Shown: positions 1 to 8,262 of the stretch, one piece after another
Layout of the letters: every line of letters begins with the position of its first letter
How positions within the stretch are numbered: the first letter of the stretch is position 1
Assembly (NCBI RefSeq): GCF_000612725.1
Contig: NZ_HG964450.1
Location: 552,786 to 616,785, forward strand
Reading direction: 5' to 3'
DNA from: Mycolicibacterium austroafricanum
Lineage (GTDB): Bacteria; Actinomycetota; Actinomycetes; Mycobacteriales; Mycobacteriaceae
DNA: 64,000 nucleotides
Notes under the pieces: model-generated
The model's input: only the letters and a program-made list of their open reading frames with translations
Databases searched by the model: none
What the model was told of the DNA's origin: nothing
Program-made: the position numbers and the translations under genes

Positions 1-128
1 TGGACGGTCTGGCCGACGACCCCGAGTTCCGCACCGTGCTGCGCGACCACCATGTGGAGACCATCCACAGCCGCGAGGCCAGCCTCGACGAGGTGTTCGT
101 CGACGTCACCGGCAGGAGCCTGGCATGA
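1..128 (+). CDS. ABC transporter ATP-binding protein, C-terminal end (partial)
   Basis: Only the last 41 codons are in the window, read in the frame that stops with TGA at 126-128. They end in SLDEVFVDVTGRSLA, the usual tail of DrrA/CcmA-type ATPases that drive ABC-2 exporters. The Walker motifs lie upstream and cannot be checked. The stop overlaps the ATG of the next gene (125), and two permeases follow with the same kind of overlap, so this is the ATPase of a three-gene exporter operon. The arrangement of ATPase, 236-residue permease and roughly 250-residue permease matches what I remember of the fluoroquinolone-efflux operon Rv2688c-Rv2687c-Rv2686c. The substrate is not shown by the sequence. 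Confidence 0.85.
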   Translation, partial: DGLADDPEFRTVLRDHHVETIHSREASLDEVFVDVTGRSLA

Positions 129-835
129 AGCGGTGGGTCAGTGCGCTGCGCCTGGAGGCCACCCTGCAGGTGCGGCAGCGGTTCGTTCACGCCGCGGTGA
201 TCTCCGGGATGCTGTGGCTGGTGGTGCTGCTGCCGATGCCGCAACACCTGCGCAGCATTGTCGAGCCCTACGTGTTGATCGGCGATATCACCATCGTCGG
301 CTTCTTCTTCATCGGCGGCGCGGTGTTCTTCGAGAAGCAGGAACGCACGCTCGGCGCCGTCATCTGCAGCCCCCTACGGTTCATCGAGTACCTTTCCGTC
401 AAAATTCTTGTGCTCACCGGTGTTTCGCTGTTCATCGCAGTGGTGGTGACGCTGGCGACGCACGGCACCGACTTCCGCCCGGGATTTCTGGTGGCGGGTG
501 TGGTGCTCGGCACCCTGGTGATGCTGCTGGTGGGCTTCATCTCGGCGCTGCCGTTCGACTCGGTCAGCGACTGGTTCCTCTCCACGGTGGTGCCGCTGCT
601 GATCCTGTCGCTGCCGGTGATGTACATGCTCGGCGTCTGGACCAACCCGGCGTTTTACCTGGTTCCGACCCAGGGCCCGCTGCTGATGTTCCTCGCAGTC
701 TTCGACCAGGTCAGCCTCGCACCATGGCAGGTCGGCTACGCCGTGCTGTACCCGCTGATCTGCGCCGCGGGGCTCTACCGGCTGGCCAGGGTCATGTTCG
801 GCCGCTACGTCGTCGAACGGTCGGGGGTGGCGTGA
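125..835 (+). CDS. ABC-2 type exporter permease, first subunit (Rv2687c-like)
   Basis: A 236-residue integral membrane protein with about six hydrophobic segments, such as residues 21-38, 53-69, 93-113, 124-141, 154-172 and 201-218. It has no signal peptide and no catalytic motif, as expected for a membrane subunit of an ABC-2 exporter. The short motif EKQERTLGAV in the first third resembles the conserved 'E-x3-GTL' region of such permeases. The ATG overlaps the ATPase stop and the TGA overlaps the ATG of the second permease, so the three subunits are probably translationally coupled. The length equals that of M. tuberculosis Rv2687c. Drug efflux is inferred from this similarity only. Confidence 0.85.
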   Translation: MKRWVSALRLEATLQVRQRFVHAAVISGMLWLVVLLPMPQHLRSIVEPYVLIGDITIVGFFFIGGAVFFEKQERTLGAVICSPLRFIEYLSVKILVLTGVSLFIAVVVTLATHGTDFRPGFLVAGVVLGTLVMLLVGFISALPFDSVSDWFLSTVVPLLILSLPVMYMLGVWTNPAFYLVPTQGPLLMFLAVFDQVSLAPWQVGYAVLYPLICAAGLYRLARVMFGRYVVERSGVA

Positions 836-1590
836 TGAGCGTATCGATGACACCACGACTTCGGGCGTGGGCAGCGTTCGGCCGCAACGACCTTCGTGGC
901 ACCTATCGGGACCCGCTGCTGGTGATGTTGGTGCTGGCCCCGGCGATCTGGACCATTGGCACCGCGGTTGTGGTGCCGCGGTTGTCGGTCGCACTGGCGC
1001 AGCGCTACGACTTCGATCTGGTGCCCTACTACCCGCTGGTGGTCACCGGACTGCTGCTGCTGACCAGCATCATCATCGTCGGTGGCCTGGCGGCGTTTCT
1101 GGTGCTCGACGAGATCGACGCGGGCACGCTGACGGCGCTGCGCGTCACCCCGGTGACGTTGGCGAGTTTCTTCGGCTACCGGGCCGCCACCGTCGTCGCC
1201 GTCACCACTGCCTATGTGGCGGTGACGATCCCGTTGACCGGGCTGCTGCCGTCTTCGGTGGTGTGGCCGCTGATCCCGATCGGGATGGTCGCCGGGCTGT
1301 CGTCGGTGGTGACGATGTTGCTGATCGTCGCGGTGGCGAGCAACAAGGTGCAGGGGATCGCGATGCTGCGGTTGCTGGGCCTGCTCATCGCCGGAATACC
1401 CTGCCTGCCCTGGTTCGTCGACTCCGCGTGGAACCTGGCGTTCGGCGTGCTTCCGCCGTACTGGGCGGCCAAGGCATTCTGGGTTGCCTGCGCAAACGGC
1501 ACCTGGTGGCCGTACCTGATCGGCGGCGTCGTCTTCAACGCCGCCGCGGGCTGGCCGCTGCTGCGCCGGTTCGTCGCCAAGAACACCTGA
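835..1590 (+). CDS. ABC-2 type exporter permease, second subunit (Rv2686c-like)
   Basis: A 251-residue membrane protein that starts at the ATG overlapping the preceding TGA (833-835). A longer open frame begins far upstream, but it runs out of frame through the first permease and is not real. Hydrophobic helices cover roughly residues 25-45, 62-85, 105-125, 138-160, 168-190 and 222-240. The segment LDEIDAGTLTALRVTP is the E-x3-GTL-x3-R-x-TP signature of ABC-2 permeases. It should form a heterodimeric channel with the 236-residue partner. A palindromic repeat begins right after the stop and probably ends the transcript. Confidence 0.85.
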   Translation: MSVSMTPRLRAWAAFGRNDLRGTYRDPLLVMLVLAPAIWTIGTAVVVPRLSVALAQRYDFDLVPYYPLVVTGLLLLTSIIIVGGLAAFLVLDEIDAGTLTALRVTPVTLASFFGYRAATVVAVTTAYVAVTIPLTGLLPSSVVWPLIPIGMVAGLSSVVTMLLIVAVASNKVQGIAMLRLLGLLIAGIPCLPWFVDSAWNLAFGVLPPYWAAKAFWVACANGTWWPYLIGGVVFNAAAGWPLLRRFVAKNT

Positions 1591-1657
1591 CCCGCCGAGA
1601 TTGCACGCAGGCAGCGAAATTTCGAGTGAGGACCTGCTGGAATGCAATTTCGGCGGG
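1591..1657. repeat. Palindromic intergenic repeat, copy 1
   Basis: A 67-bp element fills the gap between two convergent genes. The outer arms CCCGCCGAGATTGCA (1591-1605) and TGCAATTTCGGCGGG (1643-1657) are complementary at 14 of 15 positions. The interior resembles a second copy at 24961-25023, including GCGAAA, CGAGTGA and the run CCTGC-x-GGAATGCAATTTCGG. Because it sits at a tail-to-tail junction and forms a long hairpin on either strand, it could act as a bidirectional terminator, but no U-tract follows. Confidence 0.7.
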
Positions 1658-1666
1658 CAGGCGGCG

Positions 1667-2521
1667 TCAGGCCCGGTCAGGTCCTCGCAGCACGCTGCCC
1701 AACACCGCGGCGGTGACGCCGAGCAGCACCAGCGCGCCGCCGGCGATCAGCGTGTAGTTCAGCCACTGGTGCAGGCTGGCCTCGGCCGAAGCGACCATGA
1801 CCTCGGCCACCGTCCGGATGTTGCCGGCCGTCCGGTCGAGACCGGCGTCCACGAAGCGGCCACCGACCTCGATCGCCGCCCATCCCGCGGCGCCCACCAG
1901 CAGCGCCGAAACACCAAGCGCGGTCAGCACTTTGCCACGTGACCTGGCCGCGGCCAGCGTCAACAACGCGAGCAGGCCGGTGACGACGGCGGCGCCGATG
2001 CTGACCCACGGGCCCCAGGTCGCCAGCGGGCGCAGCTTGCCGGGCTGCAACTCGGGTGCATCCACCGTGATCGGCACCGTCAGCGTCGGAGGAACCTGCA
2101 GATCCAGGGTGCCGAGGGTGGCCGAGAACGACGGGTCCGCCAACATCGGCGCGACGTCGATGAGCCACTCGTCGGTCGAGTTCCCACTGGGCACCGCACC
2201 GGTGAACATCCACCTGTGCGCGATGCGGTTGGCCTGCGCGAACTGGCCCGGGAACCCTTCGTTGCGGGTGTAGGACTCCGCCACCTGCCGGACCAGCTCG
2301 GGGTTGAGCGAGTATCCGTTGTCGGCGGCCAGCGAGACGACCTGGGTGGTCAGCTCGGCGGCCATCGCCACCTGCAACCGACCGTCCCTGGCTGCCGAGT
2401 CGGCCAGGCCGGCGTAGCCGTCCTCGCCGACGATGTGCGTCTGGGCCCACACCGCGGGGACGGCGGCGGCCAGCGCGATCGTCGTGAGCAGCCACAGCAG
2501 CAGCGCGGCGAAAAAGCGCAC
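1667..2521 (-). CDS. Conserved integral membrane protein of unknown function
   Basis: I do not recognise this 284-residue protein. It opens with a signal-anchor-like helix (about 4-26), followed by an extracytoplasmic domain of about 135 residues. Helices follow near residues 168-190 and 197-217, then a roughly 40-residue loop, then a final helix near 258-280. The start is GTG at 2521, supported by an AGGAGG at 2531-2536, nine bases upstream. It is the last gene of the leftward run that includes polyphosphate kinase 2, about 50 bp behind that gene. There are no cysteines or enzyme motifs in the outer domain. A periplasmic sensor or envelope role is only a guess. Confidence 0.7.
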   Translation of the reverse strand: MRFFAALLLWLLTTIALAAAVPAVWAQTHIVGEDGYAGLADSAARDGRLQVAMAAELTTQVVSLAADNGYSLNPELVRQVAESYTRNEGFPGQFAQANRIAHRWMFTGAVPSGNSTDEWLIDVAPMLADPSFSATLGTLDLQVPPTLTVPITVDAPELQPGKLRPLATWGPWVSIGAAVVTGLLALLTLAAARSRGKVLTALGVSALLVGAAGWAAIEVGGRFVDAGLDRTAGNIRTVAEVMVASAEASLHQWLNYTLIAGGALVLLGVTAAVLGSVLRGPDRA

Positions 2522-2570
2522 GGGCGCGTCCTCCTGTCTCCTGCTCCAGGTCGCCGCCCGATTTGTCCGG

Positions 2571-3428
2571 TCAGTCGGAAAGTGCGCGCCCCACGATGAG
2601 CGGATCGGGCCGGCCCACGACGTCGTGGTCCTTGTTGTCGTAGTCGAACTTACTCAGCACGTGGCGCATCGCGTTGATGCGGGCGCGCTTCTTGTCGTTG
2701 CTCTTGACCACGGTCCACGGCGCCACCTCGGTGTCCGTCCAGGCGAACATGTCCTCCTTGGCCGCGGTGTAGTCGTCCCACTTGTCCAACGAGGCCAGGT
2801 CGGTCGGTGAGAGCTTCCACTGCCGCACGGGGTCCACCTGACGGATCGTGAAGCGGGTGCGCTGCTCGGAGGCCGTCACCGAGAACCACAACTTGGTCAG
2901 GCTGACGCCGTCGTTGACCAGCATCTGTTCGAAAAGCGGTACCTGCCTGATGAATTCGGCATGCTGTTTGGGCGTACAGAAACCCATCACCCGTTCGACA
3001 CCGGCCCGGTTGTACCAGGACCGGTCGAACAGCACCATCTCACCGGCCGACGGCAGATGCTCGACGTACCGCTGGAAGTACCACTGGGTGCGTTCCTTCT
3101 CCGTGGGTTTCTCCAACGCCACCACCCGCGCGCCGCGGGGATTGAGGTGCTCCATGAACCGCTTGATGGTGCCGCCCTTACCGGCCGCGTCGCGCCCCTC
3201 GAACACGATGACGTGCCGGTGCCCGTGCGACTGGCTCCACTTCTGCAGCTTCAACAACTCGATCTGCAGCAGCCGCTTCTGCTCCTCGTAGTCGGGCCGG
3301 GTCATCCGCTCGTCGTACGGGTAGTTCTCACGCCAGGTGTCGACGACCTCGCCGCTGGGCTGGATCAGCAGCACCGGGTCGTCATCGTCGTCGTCGACGA
3401 CGGTATATCCGGAGATGTCCAGGGTCAC
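2571..3428 (-). CDS. ppk2: Polyphosphate kinase 2
   Basis: A 285-residue single-domain class I PPK2. It transfers phosphate between polyphosphate and nucleotides, in the family usually favouring nucleotide (especially GTP) formation from polyphosphate. Walker A is EGRDAAGKGGT (Lys84). Walker B is MVLFDRSWYNR (131-141), directly in the family form D-R-S-W-Y-N-R. The lid region has VRQWKLSPTD. Length matches M. tuberculosis Rv3232c (295 residues). The first 20 residues hold a run of six aspartates. The start is GTG at 3428. It is 60 bp behind the aldehyde dehydrogenase gene, on the same strand. Confidence 0.93.
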   Translation of the reverse strand: MTLDISGYTVVDDDDDDPVLLIQPSGEVVDTWRENYPYDERMTRPDYEEQKRLLQIELLKLQKWSQSHGHRHVIVFEGRDAAGKGGTIKRFMEHLNPRGARVVALEKPTEKERTQWYFQRYVEHLPSAGEMVLFDRSWYNRAGVERVMGFCTPKQHAEFIRQVPLFEQMLVNDGVSLTKLWFSVTASEQRTRFTIRQVDPVRQWKLSPTDLASLDKWDDYTAAKEDMFAWTDTEVAPWTVVKSNDKKRARINAMRHVLSKFDYDNKDHDVVGRPDPLIVGRALSD

Positions 3429-3488
3429 CGGCGCAAGCTACCGACCGCCTCGTACCGGACGGTGACGCGCCGGTGAACAGCAGGTGCG

Positions 3489-5018
3489 TTACTTCGCCAC
3501 GCGTCGCGGCCGGATCAACGCGAGCTTGGTCATCAGCTTGTTCATCCGCTTCAGCGCGCGCATCGAGTTGTTGTAGTAGTTGCCGCCCGCTCCGAGGTTC
3601 GTGCGTGGACTGACCACCGTCTCGATTCGGCAGAACTTTCGCAGGCCTTCGGGCCCGCCGAACCGCGCACCGATCCCCGACGATTTCCAGCCTCCCATCG
3701 GGGCGGTGGTGCACATCAGGTTGGAGATCACGTCGTTGATGTTGACTCCCCCACAATCCAATTGCAGCGCAACGGCATTCGCCCGATCGACATCCCTGGA
3801 GAAGACGGCCGCCGAGAGTCCGTACGGGCTGTCGTTGGCCAGCCGGACCGCCTCCTCGACCGAGGAGACCTTCATGATCGGCAGGGTGGGGCCGAACGTC
3901 TCCTCGGTCATGCACGCCATCGAGTGGTCGACGTCGACGAGCACCGTCGGCTCGTAGAAGCTGCCCGGGCCGGAACCGCGTTTGCCTCCGGTCAGCGCCC
4001 TGGCACCCTTGGCCAGGGCATCCTCGACATGGCGTGCGGTGATATCGACCTGGCTGTCGTCGATCAGCGCGCCGAACGCGTTGCCCTCCCCCGCCCCCAT
4101 CTTGAGGTTTTCGACGTCACGCACCACCGCGGCGACGAACTGGTCGTAGACCTGCTCGAGCACATACACCCGCTCGACCGACACGCAGGTCTGCCCGGCG
4201 TTGAACATCGCGCCCCACACCGCGGCGTGGGCGGCGAGGTCGACGTCGGCGTCTTCGAGCACGATCATCGGGTCTTTGCCCCCGAGCTCGAGGCTGACCG
4301 GCGTCAACCTGCGCGCCGCGCGCTCCATCACCTTCACCCCGGTCGCGCTGGAGCCGGTGAACTGGATGTAGTCGGAATGGTCGATGACGGCCTCGGACAC
4401 CTCACGCGCCCCCTGGGCCAGCGCCAGCACGTCGGGACCCCCGGAATCCAGCCAGCCGCGCAACAGCAGTTCGGCGGTCAGCGGGGTGCGCTCGGACGGC
4501 TTGAGCAACACCGCGCAGCCCGCGGCGAGCGCTCCGATGGCGTCCATCAGCGCATTGGCGACCGGGTAGTTCCACGGCGCGATGATCCCGACGACGGGGC
4601 GGGGCCGGTAGTGCACGGTGATCTTCTTGATCGACAGGAACGGCAGCGATGCCGGCCGGGTTTCCGGCGCCAGCGCTTTGGCCATGGTCCTGACGTAGTA
4701 GGACGTGATCATGATGATCAGCGGCACTTCCTGGGCCGCGTCGGCGGCCGATTTCCCGGTCTCGGCGATGAGCAGCCGCTCGATCTCGTCGCGGTGCTCC
4801 CCGAGCCATACCGCGTAGCGGGCCAGCACCTTCGCGCGCCCGTTGGGGCCGCGGGTCTCCCATTCCCGCTGCGCGGTGCGCAGGCCGGCCGCCAGCCGGG
4901 CCACGTCCGCGGGGTCGGTCCAGCGCACCTCGCCCGCGACGGCTCCGGTGGCCGGGTTCTTGATGGTTCCGGTGCCGGTGAAGGTATGGGTGGGCTGCAC
5001 GTCAGACGTCGCTGTCAT
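3489..5018 (-). CDS. NAD(P)-dependent aldehyde dehydrogenase (succinate-semialdehyde dehydrogenase-like)
   Basis: A 509-residue aldehyde dehydrogenase superfamily member. Catalytic Glu is in SLELGGK (Glu244) and the nucleophile is Cys278 in FNAGQTC. The cofactor segment IIAPWNYP (145-152) and the motif ETFGP are also present. It resembles GabD2-type succinate-semialdehyde dehydrogenases in layout, but the C-terminal 30 residues are basic (KRMNKLMTKLALIRPRR). That could make a membrane-associated end, as in fatty-aldehyde dehydrogenases. I start it at ATG 5018; ATG 5027 is also possible, and neither has a strong ribosome site. It lies 10 bp behind the PAP2 gene, so the two are probably co-transcribed. 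The substrate is uncertain. Confidence 0.85.
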   Translation of the reverse strand: MTATSDVQPTHTFTGTGTIKNPATGAVAGEVRWTDPADVARLAAGLRTAQREWETRGPNGRAKVLARYAVWLGEHRDEIERLLIAETGKSAADAAQEVPLIIMITSYYVRTMAKALAPETRPASLPFLSIKKITVHYRPRPVVGIIAPWNYPVANALMDAIGALAAGCAVLLKPSERTPLTAELLLRGWLDSGGPDVLALAQGAREVSEAVIDHSDYIQFTGSSATGVKVMERAARRLTPVSLELGGKDPMIVLEDADVDLAAHAAVWGAMFNAGQTCVSVERVYVLEQVYDQFVAAVVRDVENLKMGAGEGNAFGALIDDSQVDITARHVEDALAKGARALTGGKRGSGPGSFYEPTVLVDVDHSMACMTEETFGPTLPIMKVSSVEEAVRLANDSPYGLSAAVFSRDVDRANAVALQLDCGGVNINDVISNLMCTTAPMGGWKSSGIGARFGGPEGLRKFCRIETVVSPRTNLGAGGNYYNNSMRALKRMNKLMTKLALIRPRRVAK

Positions 5019-5028
5019 GAACCCCATG

Positions 5029-5556
5029 CTAACGATTTTTGTGACCCAGCTCGCACCTGGGTTGACGCCTGTCAATTTTGGCCGCCGACACGGCGGCGCA
5101 CACCAGTGCGGTTCCGAGCAGCAGCGCCCCGATCGCGTCGGTGAAGTAGTGGTAGGAGACGGCCTGCCCGACGACCGCGAGAACCGTGATCACCGCCGCC
5201 CCGACCACGGCCCAGGCCGCGGCGCCCACCAATAGCACCGCCATCGCCAGCACGACGACCGTCACCGTGGTGTGCCCGCTGGGAAAGCACACTTCGCCGT
5301 CCTTCAACCGGCCGAACGCGCGCTTGCCGAACCGGGCCGCCGCGACCGCCACCACCGGTGTCACCGCCGCGATCGCCGCGAGCCGCCACCGACGCCGGAG
5401 GAGGGCCGCCGCGACGACCGCCACATACGCCGCGACGACCACCCGGCTGTCGGTGAACACCAGCAGCCGCCCGAGGTCCGGGTGGCGCTTGCCGAGCTCC
5501 TGGAACCAGTCGTCAACCGGCGTCGAACCTTGACCGACGGCAAGGCCCAGCAGCAC
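5029..5556 (-). CDS. PAP2-family membrane phosphatase
   Basis: A membrane-bound type 2 phosphatidic acid phosphatase or related lipid phosphatase. The central motif CFPSGHTT is at residues 90-97 and the third motif is SYHYFTDAIGA (His136, Asp140). The first motif is weak (KRAFGRLKDGE). Several helices surround these motifs. GTG 5556 is the first common start codon, but it falls in mid-helix. The open frame continues upstream as WWPPVGLASLVLLGLAVGQG, a better first helix, up to CTG codons at 5595 and 5604 near the end of the DinB gene. The true start may therefore be a rare CTG overlapping that gene's stop. Substrate unknown. Confidence 0.75.
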   Translation of the reverse strand: MLLGLAVGQGSTPVDDWFQELGKRHPDLGRLLVFTDSRVVVAAYVAVVAAALLRRRWRLAAIAAVTPVVAVAAARFGKRAFGRLKDGEVCFPSGHTTVTVVVLAMAVLLVGAAAWAVVGAAVITVLAVVGQAVSYHYFTDAIGALLLGTALVCAAVSAAKIDRRQPRCELGHKNR

Positions 5557-5600
5557 GAGCGAGGCCAGCCCGACGGGCGGCCACCACCGGATCAGCGACC

Positions 5601-6113
5601 TCAGCGCACGAGCCCCCGGATGTAGGCCGCCTGGCCCAGATGCTGGGCAGCGTCGTCGATGATGCTGACCAGCCGCACGCTCGCCGTCACGGGCGGCGTC
5701 CAGCGCTCGTCGACAACCCTGGCGAGTTCGTCGGCCGACACCGAGGCCACGTACTCCAGGGACAGCTTGTGCACCGCGTGGTAGTAGCCGGCGAGCAGTT
5801 GCGCCGACGCGCGCACCTTCGCCACCTCCTCGGGGGTGTGCCCGTAGCCGTGCGCATCACGGGGCAGGTCCAGGGCGAACCTGTCGACCCAACCGTCCCG
5901 GAACCACACCTGCTCGATGCCGGCGATGTCGCACAGCTGGGCGTCCTGGATGCGGGCGCTGTGCCAGATCAGCCACGCGATCGTGTTGGCCTGCGGTGTC
6001 GGCCGGTAGTAGGCCACCTCGTCGGTCAGGTTCTCGGTGAGATCGTCCACGTGCTCGATCAGGCGGGTGAACGAATCCCGCAGCAGTTCGCGGGCGGCAT
6101 CTATTTCGGCCAT
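5601..6113 (-). CDS. DinB-family protein (DUF664 type)
   Basis: A 170-residue protein of the DinB/YfiT four-helix-bundle superfamily. These proteins carry a metal site made of three histidines, and many actinobacterial members are mycothiol-dependent transferases. Candidate ligands are His in IWHSARIQD, His in YYHAVHKLS and His in DDAAQHLGQ, in the usual spacing. The start is ATG 6113 (MAEIDAARELL); the open frame extends further upstream but into the VOC gene. It is 10 bp behind the VOC protein gene. The pairing of a DinB protein with a VOC protein suggests a thiol-dependent detoxification function, which is inference. Confidence 0.82.
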   Translation of the reverse strand: MAEIDAARELLRDSFTRLIEHVDDLTENLTDEVAYYRPTPQANTIAWLIWHSARIQDAQLCDIAGIEQVWFRDGWVDRFALDLPRDAHGYGHTPEEVAKVRASAQLLAGYYHAVHKLSLEYVASVSADELARVVDERWTPPVTASVRLVSIIDDAAQHLGQAAYIRGLVR

Positions 6114-6123
6114 GTCCGCCAAG

Positions 6124-6501
6124 CTACGCCCCGTGGAAGACGGCTTCGACGTTGTTGCCGTCGGGATCGCGAACGAACGCCCCGTAGTAGCCCGGGTGAT
6201 ACTCGGGCCACAACCGGGGTGCGTGCAGCGACTCCGCACCGGCTTCGAGCGCGGCGTCGTAGAAGGCCTGCACGGCGTCGACACCGGCAGCCTGGAACGC
6301 GATATGGACCTCGCGGTTGGGGCCGGAGGCGTCGCCGGTGCTCATGTCGGCGATCCAGAAGTCGGGTTTGCCGTCGACGCCGTACCCGACCGCGACCTGA
6401 AAATCCATCTGCCGCGTATAACCCAGCACGCCGAGAACCTTGTCGTAGAACGCTTTCGACGTCTCCCAGTCCGCGCAGTTGATTCCGAAGTGGTCGATCA
6501 T
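6124..6501 (-). CDS. VOC-superfamily (glyoxalase-like) protein
   Basis: A 125-residue vicinal-oxygen-chelate fold protein. It begins MIDHFGINC, the usual first strand with a metal-ligand histidine, and has the two-module layout ending in GAFVRDPDGNNVEAVFHG, the standard C-terminal signature. The family includes glyoxalase I, dioxygenases and antibiotic-binding proteins, and the reaction cannot be chosen from sequence. It starts at ATG 6501, overlooking an upstream in-frame ATG that would run into the divergent D-aminoacylase. The divergent start codons are only 22 bp apart, so their promoters must overlap. Confidence 0.85.
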   Translation of the reverse strand: MIDHFGINCADWETSKAFYDKVLGVLGYTRQMDFQVAVGYGVDGKPDFWIADMSTGDASGPNREVHIAFQAAGVDAVQAFYDAALEAGAESLHAPRLWPEYHPGYYGAFVRDPDGNNVEAVFHGA

Positions 6502-6523
6502 GGGATCACCGTACATTCGGGGT

Positions 6524-8251
6524 ATGACATATGACCTTGTGATTCGCGGGGGCACCATCGTCGACGGCCTCGGCGGCGAGCCGTTCACCGGGGACGTCGC
6601 CGTCCGGGATGGCGTGATCGTCTCGGTGGGCACCGTGGACGCGGCCGGCACCCGCGAGATCGACGCGGACGGGCTGCTCGTCACGCCCGGTTTCGTGGAT
6701 CTGCACACCCATTACGACGGACAGGCGATCTGGTCGGACCGGCTCACGCCGTCCTCGGCGCACGGCGTCACCACCGCCGTGATGGGCAACTGCGGGGTCG
6801 GCTTCGCGCCGTGCCGGCCCGCCGACCACGACGTGCTGGTCGACGTGATGGCCGGTGTCGAGGACATCCCCGGTGTGGTGATGGTCGACGGTCTGCCGTG
6901 GCACTGGGAGACGTTCCCGGAGTTCCTCGACGCCGTTGGATCGGGACAACGAGACATTGATGTGGCGGCGTTCCTGCCGCATTCGCCGCTGCGGGTCTAC
7001 GTGATGGGCCGACGCGGGGTCGACCGTGAGCCCGCCGGCCCCGAGGACCTGGCGATGATGCGCAAGCTGGCCGCCGAGGCGGTGGCTGCCGGCGCGCTGG
7101 GGTTCGCGTCGTCGCGGTTCACGTTGCACAAGACCGAAAGTGGCAAGCCGATCCCGAGCTACGACGCCGATCGCGCCGAGATCGAGGCGATCGCCCGCGG
7201 TGTCGACGACGCCGGCGGTGGGCTGATCCAGTTCGTGCCGGACCTGGTGGCCGGCGACTACGAGCCGGTGCTGCAGACGGTGTTCGACGTGGCCGCCGAG
7301 GTCGGGCTGCCGGTGACGTTCACGCTGGCGATCGGCAACGCCGGCGACCCGTTCTTCCTCGACGCATTGCGGATGGTGGAGAAGGCCAATCAGAACGGCG
7401 GCCGGATCAGCGCCCAGATCTTTCCGCGGCCCATCGGGCTGATGCTCGGTTTGGACCTGTCCGGCAACCCGTTCGTGATGTACCCCTCGTACCGCGAGAT
7501 CGCATCGCTGCCCCTGGCCGAGCGGGTGGCCGAGATGCGCAAACCCGAAGTGCGGGAACGTATCCTGAACGACAAGCCGGAATCGGACGGACACCCGCTG
7601 ATGTTCGCCGCGCAGGCCTGGAACTACATGTTCCCCCTCGGCGAGCCGCCGAATTACGAACCGTCACCGTCGGATTCGATCGGTGCCCGGGCCCAGGCCC
7701 GCGGTGTCAGCCCGCTCGAGGAGGCCTACGACCGGCTCCTCGACGAGGACGGGCACGCCATGCTTCTGGTCACGCTGGCCAACTTCCGCGACGGATCCCT
7801 GGAGACCGTCGCCGAGCTGATCCGCCGCGACGACGTGGTGCTCGGTCTCGGCGACGGCGGCGCCCACTACGGAATGATCTGCGACGCAAGCTTCCCCACC
7901 TACATGCTGACCCACTGGGTACGCGACCGCGCCACAGGTCGGTTGTCGGTCCAGGACGCGGTGCGCGAGCTGACCTCGGTCCCCGCCCGGGTGGCCGGGC
8001 TTGCCGACCGCGGCCGGATCGCGGTGGGCTACAAGGCCGATCTCAACGTCATCGATGCCGACGCGCTGACGCTGCACAAACCGGTCATCGTCAACGATCT
8101 GCCCGCCGGTGGGCGGCGCCTCGACCAGACCGCGGACGGCTACGTCGCGACGATCGTCTCCGGAGAGGTGATCGCCGAGAACGGCCAACCCACCGCGGCC
8201 CGCCCGGGAAAGCTCATCCGGGGCCGACAGCCCGCCCCCGCGTCGGCCTGA
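6524..8251 (+). CDS. N-acyl-D-amino-acid deacylase (D-aminoacylase) family amidohydrolase
   Basis: A 575-residue metal-dependent amidohydrolase. The N-terminal beta segment leads to DLHTHYDGQ, the metal-binding His-x-His. Next comes GNCGVGFAP, with the metal-ligand cysteine typical of D-aminoacylases, and near the end LGDGGAHYG with the catalytic Asp. The C-terminal segment GYKADLNVID is the usual ending of the amidohydrolase composite domain. Such enzymes release D-amino acids from N-acyl derivatives; some members act on other amides or lactams. Start is ATG 6524 (MTYDLVIRGG), preceded by CGGGG. Length is near M. tuberculosis Rv2913c (611). It is followed after 11 bp by the PNPOx-like gene. 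Confidence 0.9.
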   Translation: MTYDLVIRGGTIVDGLGGEPFTGDVAVRDGVIVSVGTVDAAGTREIDADGLLVTPGFVDLHTHYDGQAIWSDRLTPSSAHGVTTAVMGNCGVGFAPCRPADHDVLVDVMAGVEDIPGVVMVDGLPWHWETFPEFLDAVGSGQRDIDVAAFLPHSPLRVYVMGRRGVDREPAGPEDLAMMRKLAAEAVAAGALGFASSRFTLHKTESGKPIPSYDADRAEIEAIARGVDDAGGGLIQFVPDLVAGDYEPVLQTVFDVAAEVGLPVTFTLAIGNAGDPFFLDALRMVEKANQNGGRISAQIFPRPIGLMLGLDLSGNPFVMYPSYREIASLPLAERVAEMRKPEVRERILNDKPESDGHPLMFAAQAWNYMFPLGEPPNYEPSPSDSIGARAQARGVSPLEEAYDRLLDEDGHAMLLVTLANFRDGSLETVAELIRRDDVVLGLGDGGAHYGMICDASFPTYMLTHWVRDRATGRLSVQDAVRELTSVPARVAGLADRGRIAVGYKADLNVIDADALTLHKPVIVNDLPAGGRRLDQTADGYVATIVSGEVIAENGQPTAARPGKLIRGRQPAPASA

Positions 8252-8262
8252 GATCTCGCGAC

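Noticed and set aside
52..1590. A 512-residue rightward frame over both permease genes
   Set aside because: Its first half is a shadow of the 236-residue permease in another frame. The true second gene begins at ATG 835.
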